This document shows positions 16,468 to 23,817 of a stretch of DNA of 43,442 nt, in pieces. The notes under the pieces were generated by a model. The model did not search any database and was not told the origin of the DNA. It saw only the letters and a list, made by a program, of their open reading frames with translations. This DNA comes from Bacteroidales bacterium (lineage in GTDB: Bacteria; Bacteroidota; Bacteroidia; Bacteroidales; UBA932). The stretch lies in contig JAFZVQ010000050.1 in the NCBI GenBank assembly GCA_017617715.1, positions 1 to 43,442 on the forward strand, read 5' to 3'. Positions within the stretch are counted from its first letter, which is position 1. Each line of letters starts with the position of its first letter. The translations under genes and the position numbers were made by a program.

Positions 16468-16494
16468 ATGTAATTAACACAAAACCATATTATT

Positions 16495-17865
16495 ATGAAA
16501 CAGAAAAAATTCATGCTTCCGGAATCAGAGATTCCTACCCATTACTTCAACATCCAGGCTGTGATGCCCAACAAGCCTCTCCCGTTCCTCCACCCCGGCA
16601 CGAAGCAGCCGCTCAAGAGCGAGGACCTGTATCCCATCTTCTGCAAGGCCTGCGCCGACCAGGAGCTGAACCAGACGGATGTGTGGATTCCCATTCCGGA
16701 GGAAGTGCGCCAGCAGTATGCGGCCTACCGCTGCACCCCGCTCGTGCGCGCTTATGAATTGGAAGCGGCGCTCGGCACCCCCGCCCATATATATTACAAG
16801 AACGAAAGCGTGAGCCCTGCCGGAAGCCACAAACTGAATTCCGCCATTGCCCAGGCATACTACGCCAAGGAGCAGGGTATCACGAATCTCACCACCGAGA
16901 CCGGCGCCGGCCAGTGGGGCGGGGCGCTCAGCTACGCCACGAAGAAGTTCGGCATTGAATGCGCAGTGTACATGGTAAAGGTGAGCTATGAGCAGAAGCC
17001 TTTCCGCCGCTCGATCATGCAGGCCTTCGGCGCCGCTGTGACGCCTTCCCCTTCCATGTCCACACGCGCCGGCAAGGACATACTGACCCGCAACCCCAAC
17101 GACAGGGGCTCTCTCGGCTGCGCCATCTCCGAAGCCATCGAGCTTGCCGTGTCCACCCCCAACTGCAAATATGCCCTGGGGTCAGTGCTGAACCATGTGT
17201 GCCTGCACCAGACCGTCATCGGCCTCGAAGCGGAGAAGCAGATGGAGCTCACGGGTGAATACCCCGACATAGTGGTGGCATGCTTCGGAGGCGGTTCCAA
17301 CTTCTCCGGCCTGGCGTTCCCGTTCATGAGGCACAACATACTCGAAGGCAAGAAGACACGTTTCATCGCAGCAGAGCCTTGCTCTTGCCCCAAGCTGACC
17401 AAGGGTAAGTTCGAATACGATTTCGGCGACGAGGCAGGTATGACTCCCCTCCTCCCCATGTACACCCTCGGCCACACTTTCAAGCCCGCCTCCATCCACG
17501 CCGGCGGCCTCCGCTACCACGGCGCGGGCGTCATCCTCTCCCAGCTGATGAAGGACGGCTACATGGAAGCCGTCGATATCGAGCAGCTTGATTCTTTCAA
17601 CGCAGGCGTGCTGTTCGCCCGCACCGAGGGTATCATCCCCGCACCGGAATCCTGCCATGCCATCGCCGCCACCATCACCGAGGCCCTGAAATGCAAGGAG
17701 ACCGGCGAAGCCAAGACCATCCTGTTCAACCTTTCCGGCCACGGCCTGGTGGACATGGGAGCCTACGACAGCTACTTCTCCGGCGAGATGCAGAACTACC
17801 ACGTCTCCGACGCCGACCTGCAGACCTTCATCTCCAGCGCCGACGCCCTGAACCAGTCCCGCTAG
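16495..17865 (+). CDS. trpB: Tryptophan synthase beta subunit, TrpB2 type
   Basis: A 456-residue PLP enzyme that joins indole and serine to make tryptophan. It belongs to the longer TrpB2 class: N-terminal FNIQAVMP...PLPFLHPGT, RCTPLVRAYELE, the PLP-lysine motif GSHKLNSA near residue 113, TETGAGQWGGAL, the phosphate-binding CFGGGSNFSG near 265 and HAGGLRYHG. TrpB2 usually works without TrpA and salvages free indole. No trpA or other trp gene is next to it, which fits salvage. The ATG at 16495 follows the attenuator by 27 bases, so expression should rise when charged tRNA-Trp is scarce. Confidence 0.95.
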   Translation: MKQKKFMLPESEIPTHYFNIQAVMPNKPLPFLHPGTKQPLKSEDLYPIFCKACADQELNQTDVWIPIPEEVRQQYAAYRCTPLVRAYELEAALGTPAHIYYKNESVSPAGSHKLNSAIAQAYYAKEQGITNLTTETGAGQWGGALSYATKKFGIECAVYMVKVSYEQKPFRRSIMQAFGAAVTPSPSMSTRAGKDILTRNPNDRGSLGCAISEAIELAVSTPNCKYALGSVLNHVCLHQTVIGLEAEKQMELTGEYPDIVVACFGGGSNFSGLAFPFMRHNILEGKKTRFIAAEPCSCPKLTKGKFEYDFGDEAGMTPLLPMYTLGHTFKPASIHAGGLRYHGAGVILSQLMKDGYMEAVDIEQLDSFNAGVLFARTEGIIPAPESCHAIAATITEALKCKETGEAKTILFNLSGHGLVDMGAYDSYFSGEMQNYHVSDADLQTFISSADALNQSR

Positions 17866-17889
17866 ACGAGTCATTTATCCTTAAGTTGA

Positions 17890-17916
17890 CGCAATCGGGA
17901 GAGAAAACGGCAAAAT
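17890..17916. repeat. Left arm of a 27-base inverted repeat
   Basis: This stretch starts CGCAATCGGGAG and continues GAAAACGGCAA; it matches the reverse complement of 18523-18549 at 25 of 27 bases. It ends on the start codon of the unknown gene at 17915. Confidence 0.75.
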
Positions 17917-18445
17917 GATTTCTGCTGAACAACAATATCGCGAAGACCTGACCCAGTGCCTTCTGGATGTGGCGACGGGGAAAGGATTCCTGAAAGGCAC
18001 CCTTCTCGGGACACCCGACCTGGACGAAGCCTGGCTGCGCTACGCCCCTTCTTTCTACGGAGACGCCGTACGCGAATTCAACGCCTACCCGGAATACTGC
18101 CTGGCCTGCGCCGGCTACATGGGGATGGCCGTGGCCCTGTTGTGGGATAAAGACTGGGAGAAACACAAAGCTACTCCGTATTCCTTCTTCCAGGGGGAGC
18201 GGCGCTTCGACGATATGGACGACCACATAACGGACAGCATCCTTAAGGAACGCAAACACAGCGTCGCCGCAATGATGGCCTGCTCCTCGGCAGCGTATAA
18301 CTTCCTGATGAAGTCGCGTGCCGAACCGGGCACCGCAGAGGCCTACAGGCTCTTCCTTATCAGCACTGAGGTAATGTACAAAATCGGCACGGCAATCGAA
18401 TTGCAGCACCTCGGGTACAAATTTGAAGCCCTACCGATAGTGTAA
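17915..18445 (+). CDS. Conserved-looking protein of unknown function
   Basis: I do not recognise this 176-residue protein. It is predicted to be soluble and mostly alpha-helical, with no signal peptide. Notable segments are KGFLKGTLLGTPDLDEAWLRYAP near the start, EFNAYPEYCLACAGYMGMAVALLWDKDW around 54-80, and a C-terminal helical stretch STEVMYKIGTAIELQHLGY. Four cysteines occur (near 15, 62, 65 and 122), one pair as CLAC. It follows trpB2 by 49 bases on the same strand, so it may be read from the same transcript. It is bracketed by the two arms of a 27-base inverted repeat. The codon use looks like that of its neighbours. Confidence 0.72.
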   Translation: MISAEQQYREDLTQCLLDVATGKGFLKGTLLGTPDLDEAWLRYAPSFYGDAVREFNAYPEYCLACAGYMGMAVALLWDKDWEKHKATPYSFFQGERRFDDMDDHITDSILKERKHSVAAMMACSSAAYNFLMKSRAEPGTAEAYRLFLISTEVMYKIGTAIELQHLGYKFEALPIV

Positions 18446-18511
18446 TCTCTTCCAACCGTTATTTGGGAGCGTTTTCACTACATTCCCGCCCAAACGACAG
18501 GTTTTTCCTCG

Positions 18512-18546
18512 AATCGGGAGAAATATTGCCGTTTTCGCTCCCGATT
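18512..18546. repeat. Hairpin with 9-bp stem between convergent genes
   Basis: AATCGGGAG (18512-18520) is the exact reverse complement of CTCCCGATT (18538-18546). The 3' arm is part of the right arm of the larger inverted repeat. It lies between the ends of the unknown gene and aroG and could stop transcription, although no T-run follows. Confidence 0.55.
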
Positions 18547-18549
18547 GCG
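18523..18549. repeat. Right arm of a 27-base inverted repeat
   Basis: Reverse complement of 17890-17916 at 25 of 27 bases. The two arms enclose only the 176-codon unknown gene, 606 bases apart. Confidence 0.75.
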
Positions 18550-18560
18550 GGATGGGGAGC

Positions 18561-18587
18561 AGATCCTTCGCTTCGCTCAGGATGACA
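18561..18587. repeat. Short interspersed hairpin repeat (ATCCT...AGGAT)
   Basis: The segment begins AGATCCTTCGCTTCGCTCAG and ends GATGACA; ATCCT at 18563-18567 pairs with AGGAT at 18579-18583. I recall near-identical sequences as dispersed intergenic repeats in many bacterial genomes. It lies just downstream of aroG, between convergent genes. A role in transcript ends is possible but unproven. Confidence 0.6.
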
Positions 18588-18593
18588 AAAGAG

Positions 18594-19622
18594 TCAGAGC
18601 AGGTCGGCGAGGTCGAGGACGAGGCGTTCGGTCTTGGGCCAGCCGAGGCAAGGGTCGGTGATGGAGCAGCCGTAGACGTGTTCGCCGGACTTCTGGGCGC
18701 CGTCTTCGATGTAGGATTCTATCATAAGTCCCTTGAAGATGCGGCGGACGGAATCGCAGGAGCGGGCGCTGTGGAGCACCTCCTTGGCGATCCTCCCCTG
18801 CTCAAGATACTTCTTCCCGGAATTGGAGTGGTTGCAATCCACTATAACTCCGGGATTGGTGTAATTCCCCTCTGCGTAGAGGTCGGCCAGACGACGGAGG
18901 TCCTCATAATGGTAGTTGGGATGGCTGGTGCCGTGGCTGTCCACGTAGCCGCGCAGGATGGCGTGGGCATAGGGATTTCCCTCGCTGGACACGTCCCAGT
19001 TGCGGTAGATGAATGAATGGCCGTGCTGGGCGGCGTTGATGGAATTCATCATCACTGACAGGTCGCCGCCGGTAGGGTTCTTCATGCCCACGGGGATGTC
19101 GAGGCCGCTCGCCACGAGCCTGTGCTGCTGGTCTTCCACGCTCCTTGCCCCGACCGCCACATAGGACAGCAGGTCGGAAAGGAACAGGTGGTTCTCGGGA
19201 TACAGCATCTCGTCGGCGCAGGAAAAACCAGTCGTCTCCAGGGCGCGCAGGTGCAGCTTACGTATGGACACAAGTCCCTTGAACAGGTCAGGGTCGGCTA
19301 TGGGGTCGGGCTGATGCAGCATACCCTTGTATCCTGCTCCCGTGGTGCGGGGCTTGTTGGTGTAGATGCGCGGCACTATGACTATCTTGTCCTCAACCTT
19401 CTCCTGCAGCGGACGCAGCCTGGAAATATAATCGAGCACCGAATCCTCCCGGTCGGCGGAACAGGGACCTATCACCAGAAGCATCTTGTCGGAACTGCCG
19501 TCCAGGATGTCCCGTATCTTCTTGTCATTGGCGGCCTTGCTTTCAGCAGCGGCAGGCGACGCTCCGTACATTCTCTTAAGTTCCTGCGGGCTGAACAGCT
19601 CGCGGTTGAATCGCATGTTCAT
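18594..19622 (-). CDS. aroG: 3-deoxy-7-phosphoheptulonate (DAHP) synthase, class I
   Basis: A 342-residue enzyme that condenses phosphoenolpyruvate and erythrose 4-phosphate, the first step of the shikimate pathway. It is of the AroF/G/H type: LVIGPCSADREDS near 50, VPRIYTNKPRTTGAGYKG near 83-100, VGMKNPTGGDLSVMMN, and the metal-site region VIVDCNHSNSGKKY near 268. The type is usually inhibited by aromatic amino acids; which one cannot be told. Start may be either ATG (19622 or 19616). It is the last gene of the leftward aromatic operon, 14 bases after tyrA. Confidence 0.93.
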   Translation of the reverse strand: MNMRFNRELFSPQELKRMYGASPAAAESKAANDKKIRDILDGSSDKMLLVIGPCSADREDSVLDYISRLRPLQEKVEDKIVIVPRIYTNKPRTTGAGYKGMLHQPDPIADPDLFKGLVSIRKLHLRALETTGFSCADEMLYPENHLFLSDLLSYVAVGARSVEDQQHRLVASGLDIPVGMKNPTGGDLSVMMNSINAAQHGHSFIYRNWDVSSEGNPYAHAILRGYVDSHGTSHPNYHYEDLRRLADLYAEGNYTNPGVIVDCNHSNSGKKYLEQGRIAKEVLHSARSCDSVRRIFKGLMIESYIEDGAQKSGEHVYGCSITDPCLGWPKTERLVLDLADLL

Positions 19623-19636
19623 ATCTTTTGCTCAAA

Positions 19637-20488
19637 TCATTTGTCAAACAATGCACGCTGCTCCGTGGAGTGGCGCATCAATTCCCTGAGTTTTTCCGTG
19701 TCCCCTTCTGCAACCGCATCCCGGATGGTGCCCATCTGGCCTATGAAAAGGTCCAGCTGGGCAAGCAGCTCGTCCTGGTTGAGCAGGAAAAGCTCGCTCC
19801 ACATCTCGTCGTTGATCCTTGCTATACGGGTAAGGTCCCGGAAAGAGTCGCCGGTGTAGGCGGACATGTGCCCCACATCTTTGCAAGTCATGAGGCCCAC
19901 CGCTATGCAGTGCGTTAGCTGGCTCAGGAAGCCTATCATCTCGTCGTGCTTCCCGGGCGAAAGCCGGCAGATGCGGGAGAAGCCGAGCACGCGGCCGAGC
20001 TCCTCTATCTCATGCACGGCCGCTTCGCTGTTGGCCGGGGTGGGAGTCACTATGTAATTGGCTTCCACGAAGATAGAGCAGTCGGCATTCTGCACTCCAT
20101 ACACCTCACGGCCGGCCATGGGGTGCGCGCCCACGAACTCCAGGTCGTCGCGGAGCATATCCTGCACCTTATAGACCACAGCCGACTTGACTCCGGTCAC
20201 GTCCGTCAGCAGGGCGCCCAGTTTCAGGAACTGCTGATACTTTTCAATCCACTCCAGGAACACATGGGGATAGAGGGCAAATACCACAAGGTCGTAGCGT
20301 CCCACGAATCCGGCAGTCACCTCTGTCGTGCCGCGGTCTATCAAGCCATGCTCCAGGGCATAATCCACGCTCGCCTGCGAACGGGTCACGGCCCCGACCT
20401 CGAAGCCCTTTCGCTTCAATGCCTGCGCATAACTGCCCCCGATCAGGCCGAGGCCCACAATCAGTATCTTTTTATCCTTAAACGGCAT
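19637..20488 (-). CDS. tyrA: Prephenate dehydrogenase
   Basis: A 283-residue NAD(P)-dependent enzyme of tyrosine synthesis, converting prephenate to 4-hydroxyphenylpyruvate. The Rossmann motif KILIVGLGLIGGSYAQAL is at the N-terminus, VGAHPMAGREVYG follows near 120, and SQLTHCIAVGLM lies in the C-terminal helical domain. There is no chorismate mutase or ACT domain, so it depends on the mutase fused to PheA in the same operon. I use the ATG at 20488 (MPFKDKK); a TTG lies 6 bases upstream. The 5' end overlaps aroE/K by 11 bases. Confidence 0.93.
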   Translation of the reverse strand: MPFKDKKILIVGLGLIGGSYAQALKRKGFEVGAVTRSQASVDYALEHGLIDRGTTEVTAGFVGRYDLVVFALYPHVFLEWIEKYQQFLKLGALLTDVTGVKSAVVYKVQDMLRDDLEFVGAHPMAGREVYGVQNADCSIFVEANYIVTPTPANSEAAVHEIEELGRVLGFSRICRLSPGKHDEMIGFLSQLTHCIAVGLMTCKDVGHMSAYTGDSFRDLTRIARINDEMWSELFLLNQDELLAQLDLFIGQMGTIRDAVAEGDTEKLRELMRHSTEQRALFDK

Positions 20489-21713
20489 ATTCAATCAATT
20501 TGTAAACGGTATGCTCAACCGGACCGTTGTTGGAAATTATGAAGTCAGCGGCTTTGGCATACAAAGGCATGCGTCTGGAATACAGCGCCATAAGCTCCTC
20601 CCGCGAACGCGACAGCGGGCGGTCGGCTGTCGGCACGAGCAACTCCGGATCCCTGTTCAGAAGAATCAGGATACCGTTGTGGCGGAGCAGGCGGCAGTTG
20701 GTTTCGGAAAGCACGGCACCGCCGCCGGTGGCAACCACAAGCCCCTGCTCCGGAGCTATGGACTCAATTGCCGCAGTCTCACGCAACCTGAAGGCGGCTT
20801 CACCCTCACGGGAAAAAATATCCGGAATCTCCATGCCTGCCTGCAGGGCAACTATCTCATCGGTGTCGACAAAACGCCGTCCGGTGTAACGGGCGAGTTC
20901 GGAGCCCACGGTGGACTTGCCGCAGGAGGGCATTCCGCAGAGCACAATGTTTCGTTTGGAGCGCATCAGATGCCGGAATTCCATTTCAACATCGCTCCCG
21001 GAGTAAGTCTCGCCGGCGAAGAGTTCACGCGCCTTTATAGCCTGTCCCACAAGCATATAGAGGCCTCCGTCAGCAGCGATCCCCCTTTCGCGGGCATCCA
21101 GGACCAGGGAAGTCCAGAGCGGATTGTAGATGCAATCCAGCACTCCCCGCAGCCTGGGGAATGAATCCAGGTCCACCAGGCGGCCCTGCCAGTCGGGATA
21201 CATCCCCACAGGCGTGGCGTTCACCAGTATGTCGCAATCCTTGAATGCAGCTATATCTGTGATCGGAAGCTGACCCTCCGCCCGGGGCGTACGGACGGCA
21301 TTGCGCACGGATGCAGCGCCCATGGAGCGGGCGGCGGCAGCCACGGCCTTGGCGGCTCCCCCGGCTCCGAGTATGACCACTCCGGCATCCCGGAAATCCA
21401 CGCTGGCGTGCCGTGCGAGCATGATGAAGCCATCGAAGTCTGTATTGTAGCCATACAGTTTGCCGTCCCGGTTCACTATGGTGTTCACGGCGCCGCTGCG
21501 GACTGCGGATTCGTCCAGCACGTCCAGATGCGGCATCACAGCCTGCTTGTAAGGTATGGTCACGTTGATGCCCCTGAAATCCCTTTCGCGAAGGAATCCG
21601 GGAAGCTCGGACGGGGCGAGTTCCCGCAGCTCATACGGGTCGGAAGAAAGCCTCCCGTGGATTTCGCGGGAGAAACTGTGGCCGAGGCGCTTGCCTATTA
21701 ATCCGTATATCAT
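20478..21713 (-). CDS. aroE/aroK: Bifunctional shikimate dehydrogenase / shikimate kinase (AroE-AroK fusion)
   Basis: A single 411-residue frame fuses two consecutive-step enzymes. Residues 1-245 are shikimate dehydrogenase: GKRLGHSFSREIH, VTIPYKQAVMPH with the catalytic lysine, YNTDFDGF and the NADP site ILGAGGAAKAVAAA, ending with GLYMLVGQAIKARELFAG. From about 250 shikimate kinase begins: NIVLCGMPSCGKSTVGSELA (P-loop), FVDTDEIV, FRLRETAAI and VVATGGGAV. The junction lies near FRHLMRSKRNIVLCG with no stop or frameshift. It would reduce 3-dehydroshikimate and then phosphorylate shikimate. Start at 21713 overlaps the aroC stop by 4 bases (ATGA). A longer open frame up to 22001 is only overlap with aroC. 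Confidence 0.93.
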   Translation of the reverse strand: MIYGLIGKRLGHSFSREIHGRLSSDPYELRELAPSELPGFLRERDFRGINVTIPYKQAVMPHLDVLDESAVRSGAVNTIVNRDGKLYGYNTDFDGFIMLARHASVDFRDAGVVILGAGGAAKAVAAAARSMGAASVRNAVRTPRAEGQLPITDIAAFKDCDILVNATPVGMYPDWQGRLVDLDSFPRLRGVLDCIYNPLWTSLVLDARERGIAADGGLYMLVGQAIKARELFAGETYSGSDVEMEFRHLMRSKRNIVLCGMPSCGKSTVGSELARYTGRRFVDTDEIVALQAGMEIPDIFSREGEAAFRLRETAAIESIAPEQGLVVATGGGAVLSETNCRLLRHNGILILLNRDPELLVPTADRPLSRSREELMALYSRRMPLYAKAADFIISNNGPVEHTVYKLIEYAV

Positions 21714-22810
21714 TTTAGGTAGTCGGTTCCGAATCTTTGGGCAAGCTGGTCGCAGAGCACTATGGCCACGAGGCTGGACACCACAATGCAGACACGGCGG
21801 ACTATGGCGGGGTCGTGGCGGCCGGTGACTTGCAGCGTGGCGGGCGACTGAGTGTCCATATCGACGGTCTGCTGAGGCTTTGAAATGGAGGGGGTAGGTT
21901 TCACTACCGCATTGAAAATAAGCGGCATGCCGTTGGATATGCCGCCATTGATGCCGCCGCTGCGGTTGGTGCTGGTGCGGACGGCACCGTCTTGCATGCA
22001 AAAAGCGTCATTGGCCTCGGAGCCGCGCATGCCCGCAAGGCTGAATCCGGCGCCGAACTCAATGCCCTTGATGCCGCCTATCGACAGCACCGCGTTGGCG
22101 ATCACGCCCTCGAGGGAACTGAACCACGGCTCCCCCACCCCGGCCGGCAAGCCGCAGACCGCTGTCTGCACCACGCCGCCCACGGAGTCGCCGTCCGCCT
22201 TGGCTTCCATTATTCGCGCCTCCATCGCTTCACGGCAACCCGTGAGCACAGGGAAATCCATGGCGGACACCGTTTCAATCTCCCTCTTCAGCGCTGACGC
22301 GTCCACGTCGCTGAACGGCGCATCCTGCACCCCGGCGCACGACAGTATATGGGTGCCTACAGTAATGCCTTTGCGTCTCAGGGCTTCGGCCGCGATGGCG
22401 CCGGCCGCAACTATTCCGGCCGTGATGCGCCCGCTGAAATGGCCGCCGCCGCGCCAGTCCTCGAAGCCTCCGTACCTGACATGTGCCACGTAATCGGCAT
22501 GGGAAGGGCGGGCAAGCAGATGCGAGCGCTCATAATCGGCACTCCGCACATTTTCGTTGGGTATTAGTATGCACACAGGAGCGCCGGTGGTGCAGCCGTT
22601 GAACACGCCGCTGACGATGCGGAAGCGGTCAGGCTCGCGACGGGCGGTATCGGCGGCACCTGAAGGCCGGCGGAGCGACAAACGGGCTGCGATAATCTCC
22701 TCGCTGACGGGTATGCCAGAGGCCATGCCGTCAAGCACGGCGACTATCATTTCTCCGTGCGACTCCCCTGCAAGGGTAAGGATCACGCTTGTGCCTATGC
22801 TGTTCTTCAT
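21710..22810 (-). CDS. aroC: Chorismate synthase
   Basis: A 366-residue FMNH2-dependent enzyme that makes chorismate from EPSP. Motifs include LTLAGESHGEMIVAVLDGMASG, RPSHADYVAHVRYGG, DWRGGGHFSGRITAG, SSLEGVIANAVLSIGGIKGIEFG and ISNGMPLIF. The GGGHFSGR form is the variant common in anaerobes. No separate flavin reductase domain is present. It shares 4-base overlaps with aroB upstream and aroE/K downstream, so translation is probably coupled. Confidence 0.95.
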   Translation of the reverse strand: MKNSIGTSVILTLAGESHGEMIVAVLDGMASGIPVSEEIIAARLSLRRPSGAADTARREPDRFRIVSGVFNGCTTGAPVCILIPNENVRSADYERSHLLARPSHADYVAHVRYGGFEDWRGGGHFSGRITAGIVAAGAIAAEALRRKGITVGTHILSCAGVQDAPFSDVDASALKREIETVSAMDFPVLTGCREAMEARIMEAKADGDSVGGVVQTAVCGLPAGVGEPWFSSLEGVIANAVLSIGGIKGIEFGAGFSLAGMRGSEANDAFCMQDGAVRTSTNRSGGINGGISNGMPLIFNAVVKPTPSISKPQQTVDMDTQSPATLQVTGRHDPAIVRRVCIVVSSLVAIVLCDQLAQRFGTDYLK

Positions 22811-23814
22811 TTGCGGGACTGTATTAACGATTCAAGTGAGGCCTGGTCGGCCCATTCGAAACGGAACGAGCCGGGAGTGTCCACACGCACGAGCTTGACG
22901 CGGCCACCGCTACGCTTCTTGTCGCGCACGGCGTAACGCATAAGCTCCTCTGTAGTAAAAGGATCGGAGACCGGGAGGGAGAATTTGCGCAGCAGGGCCT
23001 CGATGCGGGGCGCCGCCTCTCCTCCGGCCGTGTAGAGCATGCCTGCAGCCACTGCTTCGCCGTGGAAGAACGTCCCGGCGGAAGCCGCCTCGATGGCGTG
23101 CCCGACAGTGTGGCCGAAATTCAGCACCGCCCGAAGGTCCTTCTCTTCGGGATCCTGCTCCACAACCGAAATCTTTATGCGCAGTGCGGCGGCTATTATT
23201 TCCGGTAGCAGGGGCGTGATGTCCGGGCTTTCTTCCAGCAGCCGGAACAGGGCGGCATCGCTTGTGGCGGCCATTTTCACCACCTCGGCAAGGCCTTCGG
23301 AGACGAGCCTCGGGCTGAGGGTCGAAAGCGTCTGCGGGTCTATCAGCACTGCTGCAGGATGATGGAACGCCCCCACTATATTCTTGACTCCGTGGAAGTT
23401 GACGGCCGTCTTGCCGCCCACGGAAGAATCCACCTGGGAGAGAAGTGTAGTGGGCACGTTATAGTAATCTATGCCTCTCTGGTAGCAGGCGGCGGCGAAA
23501 CCGGATATGTCGCCCACCACTCCGCCGCCCACGGCCACCACGGCGTCGCGGCGCGTGAATCCGCAGTCCAGCAGGGCCGAGAGTATGGCTTCGAAATGCT
23601 TCAGGTCCTTCGCCCCCTCACCCTGCGGAAGCACCAGCAGGCTCCCCTCCGCGCACTGGGACAGGACGGCCTGCGGATAAGCTTCCGGCACGCCTTCGTC
23701 CGTGACCACCAGCACCTTGCGCCGCAGGTCGAAGAGGCGGCCGGCTTCGGAGAGCAGGCCGTTGCCTATGTGGATGTCACAAGCTATTCCGCCGGAATGG
23801 AACTGAAGGGTCAT
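22807..23814 (-). CDS. aroB: 3-Dehydroquinate synthase
   Basis: A 335-residue NAD- and metal-dependent enzyme that cyclises DAHP to 3-dehydroquinate. Motifs are VVAVGGGVVGDISGFAAACYQRG, VPTTLLSQVDSSVGGKTAVNF near 120-140, and the metal-binding LNFGHTVGHAIE near 230. The following FHGEAVAAGM is also typical. It starts 3 bases after the pheA stop and overlaps aroC by 4 bases. Confidence 0.95.
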   Translation of the reverse strand: MTLQFHSGGIACDIHIGNGLLSEAGRLFDLRRKVLVVTDEGVPEAYPQAVLSQCAEGSLLVLPQGEGAKDLKHFEAILSALLDCGFTRRDAVVAVGGGVVGDISGFAAACYQRGIDYYNVPTTLLSQVDSSVGGKTAVNFHGVKNIVGAFHHPAAVLIDPQTLSTLSPRLVSEGLAEVVKMAATSDAALFRLLEESPDITPLLPEIIAAALRIKISVVEQDPEEKDLRAVLNFGHTVGHAIEAASAGTFFHGEAVAAGMLYTAGGEAAPRIEALLRKFSLPVSDPFTTEELMRYAVRDKKRSGGRVKLVRVDTPGSFRFEWADQASLESLIQSRK

Positions 23815-23817
23815 GTC

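Noticed and set aside
16323-16494. A metabolite riboswitch (TPP, cobalamin, SAM) upstream of trpB2
   Set aside because: None of the conserved core elements of those classes is visible, while tandem Trp codons plus a terminator explain the region better.
21714-22001. N-terminal extension of the AroE-AroK frame
   Set aside because: It lies inside aroC in another frame and is His/Arg/Pro-rich; AroE starts cleanly at 21713.
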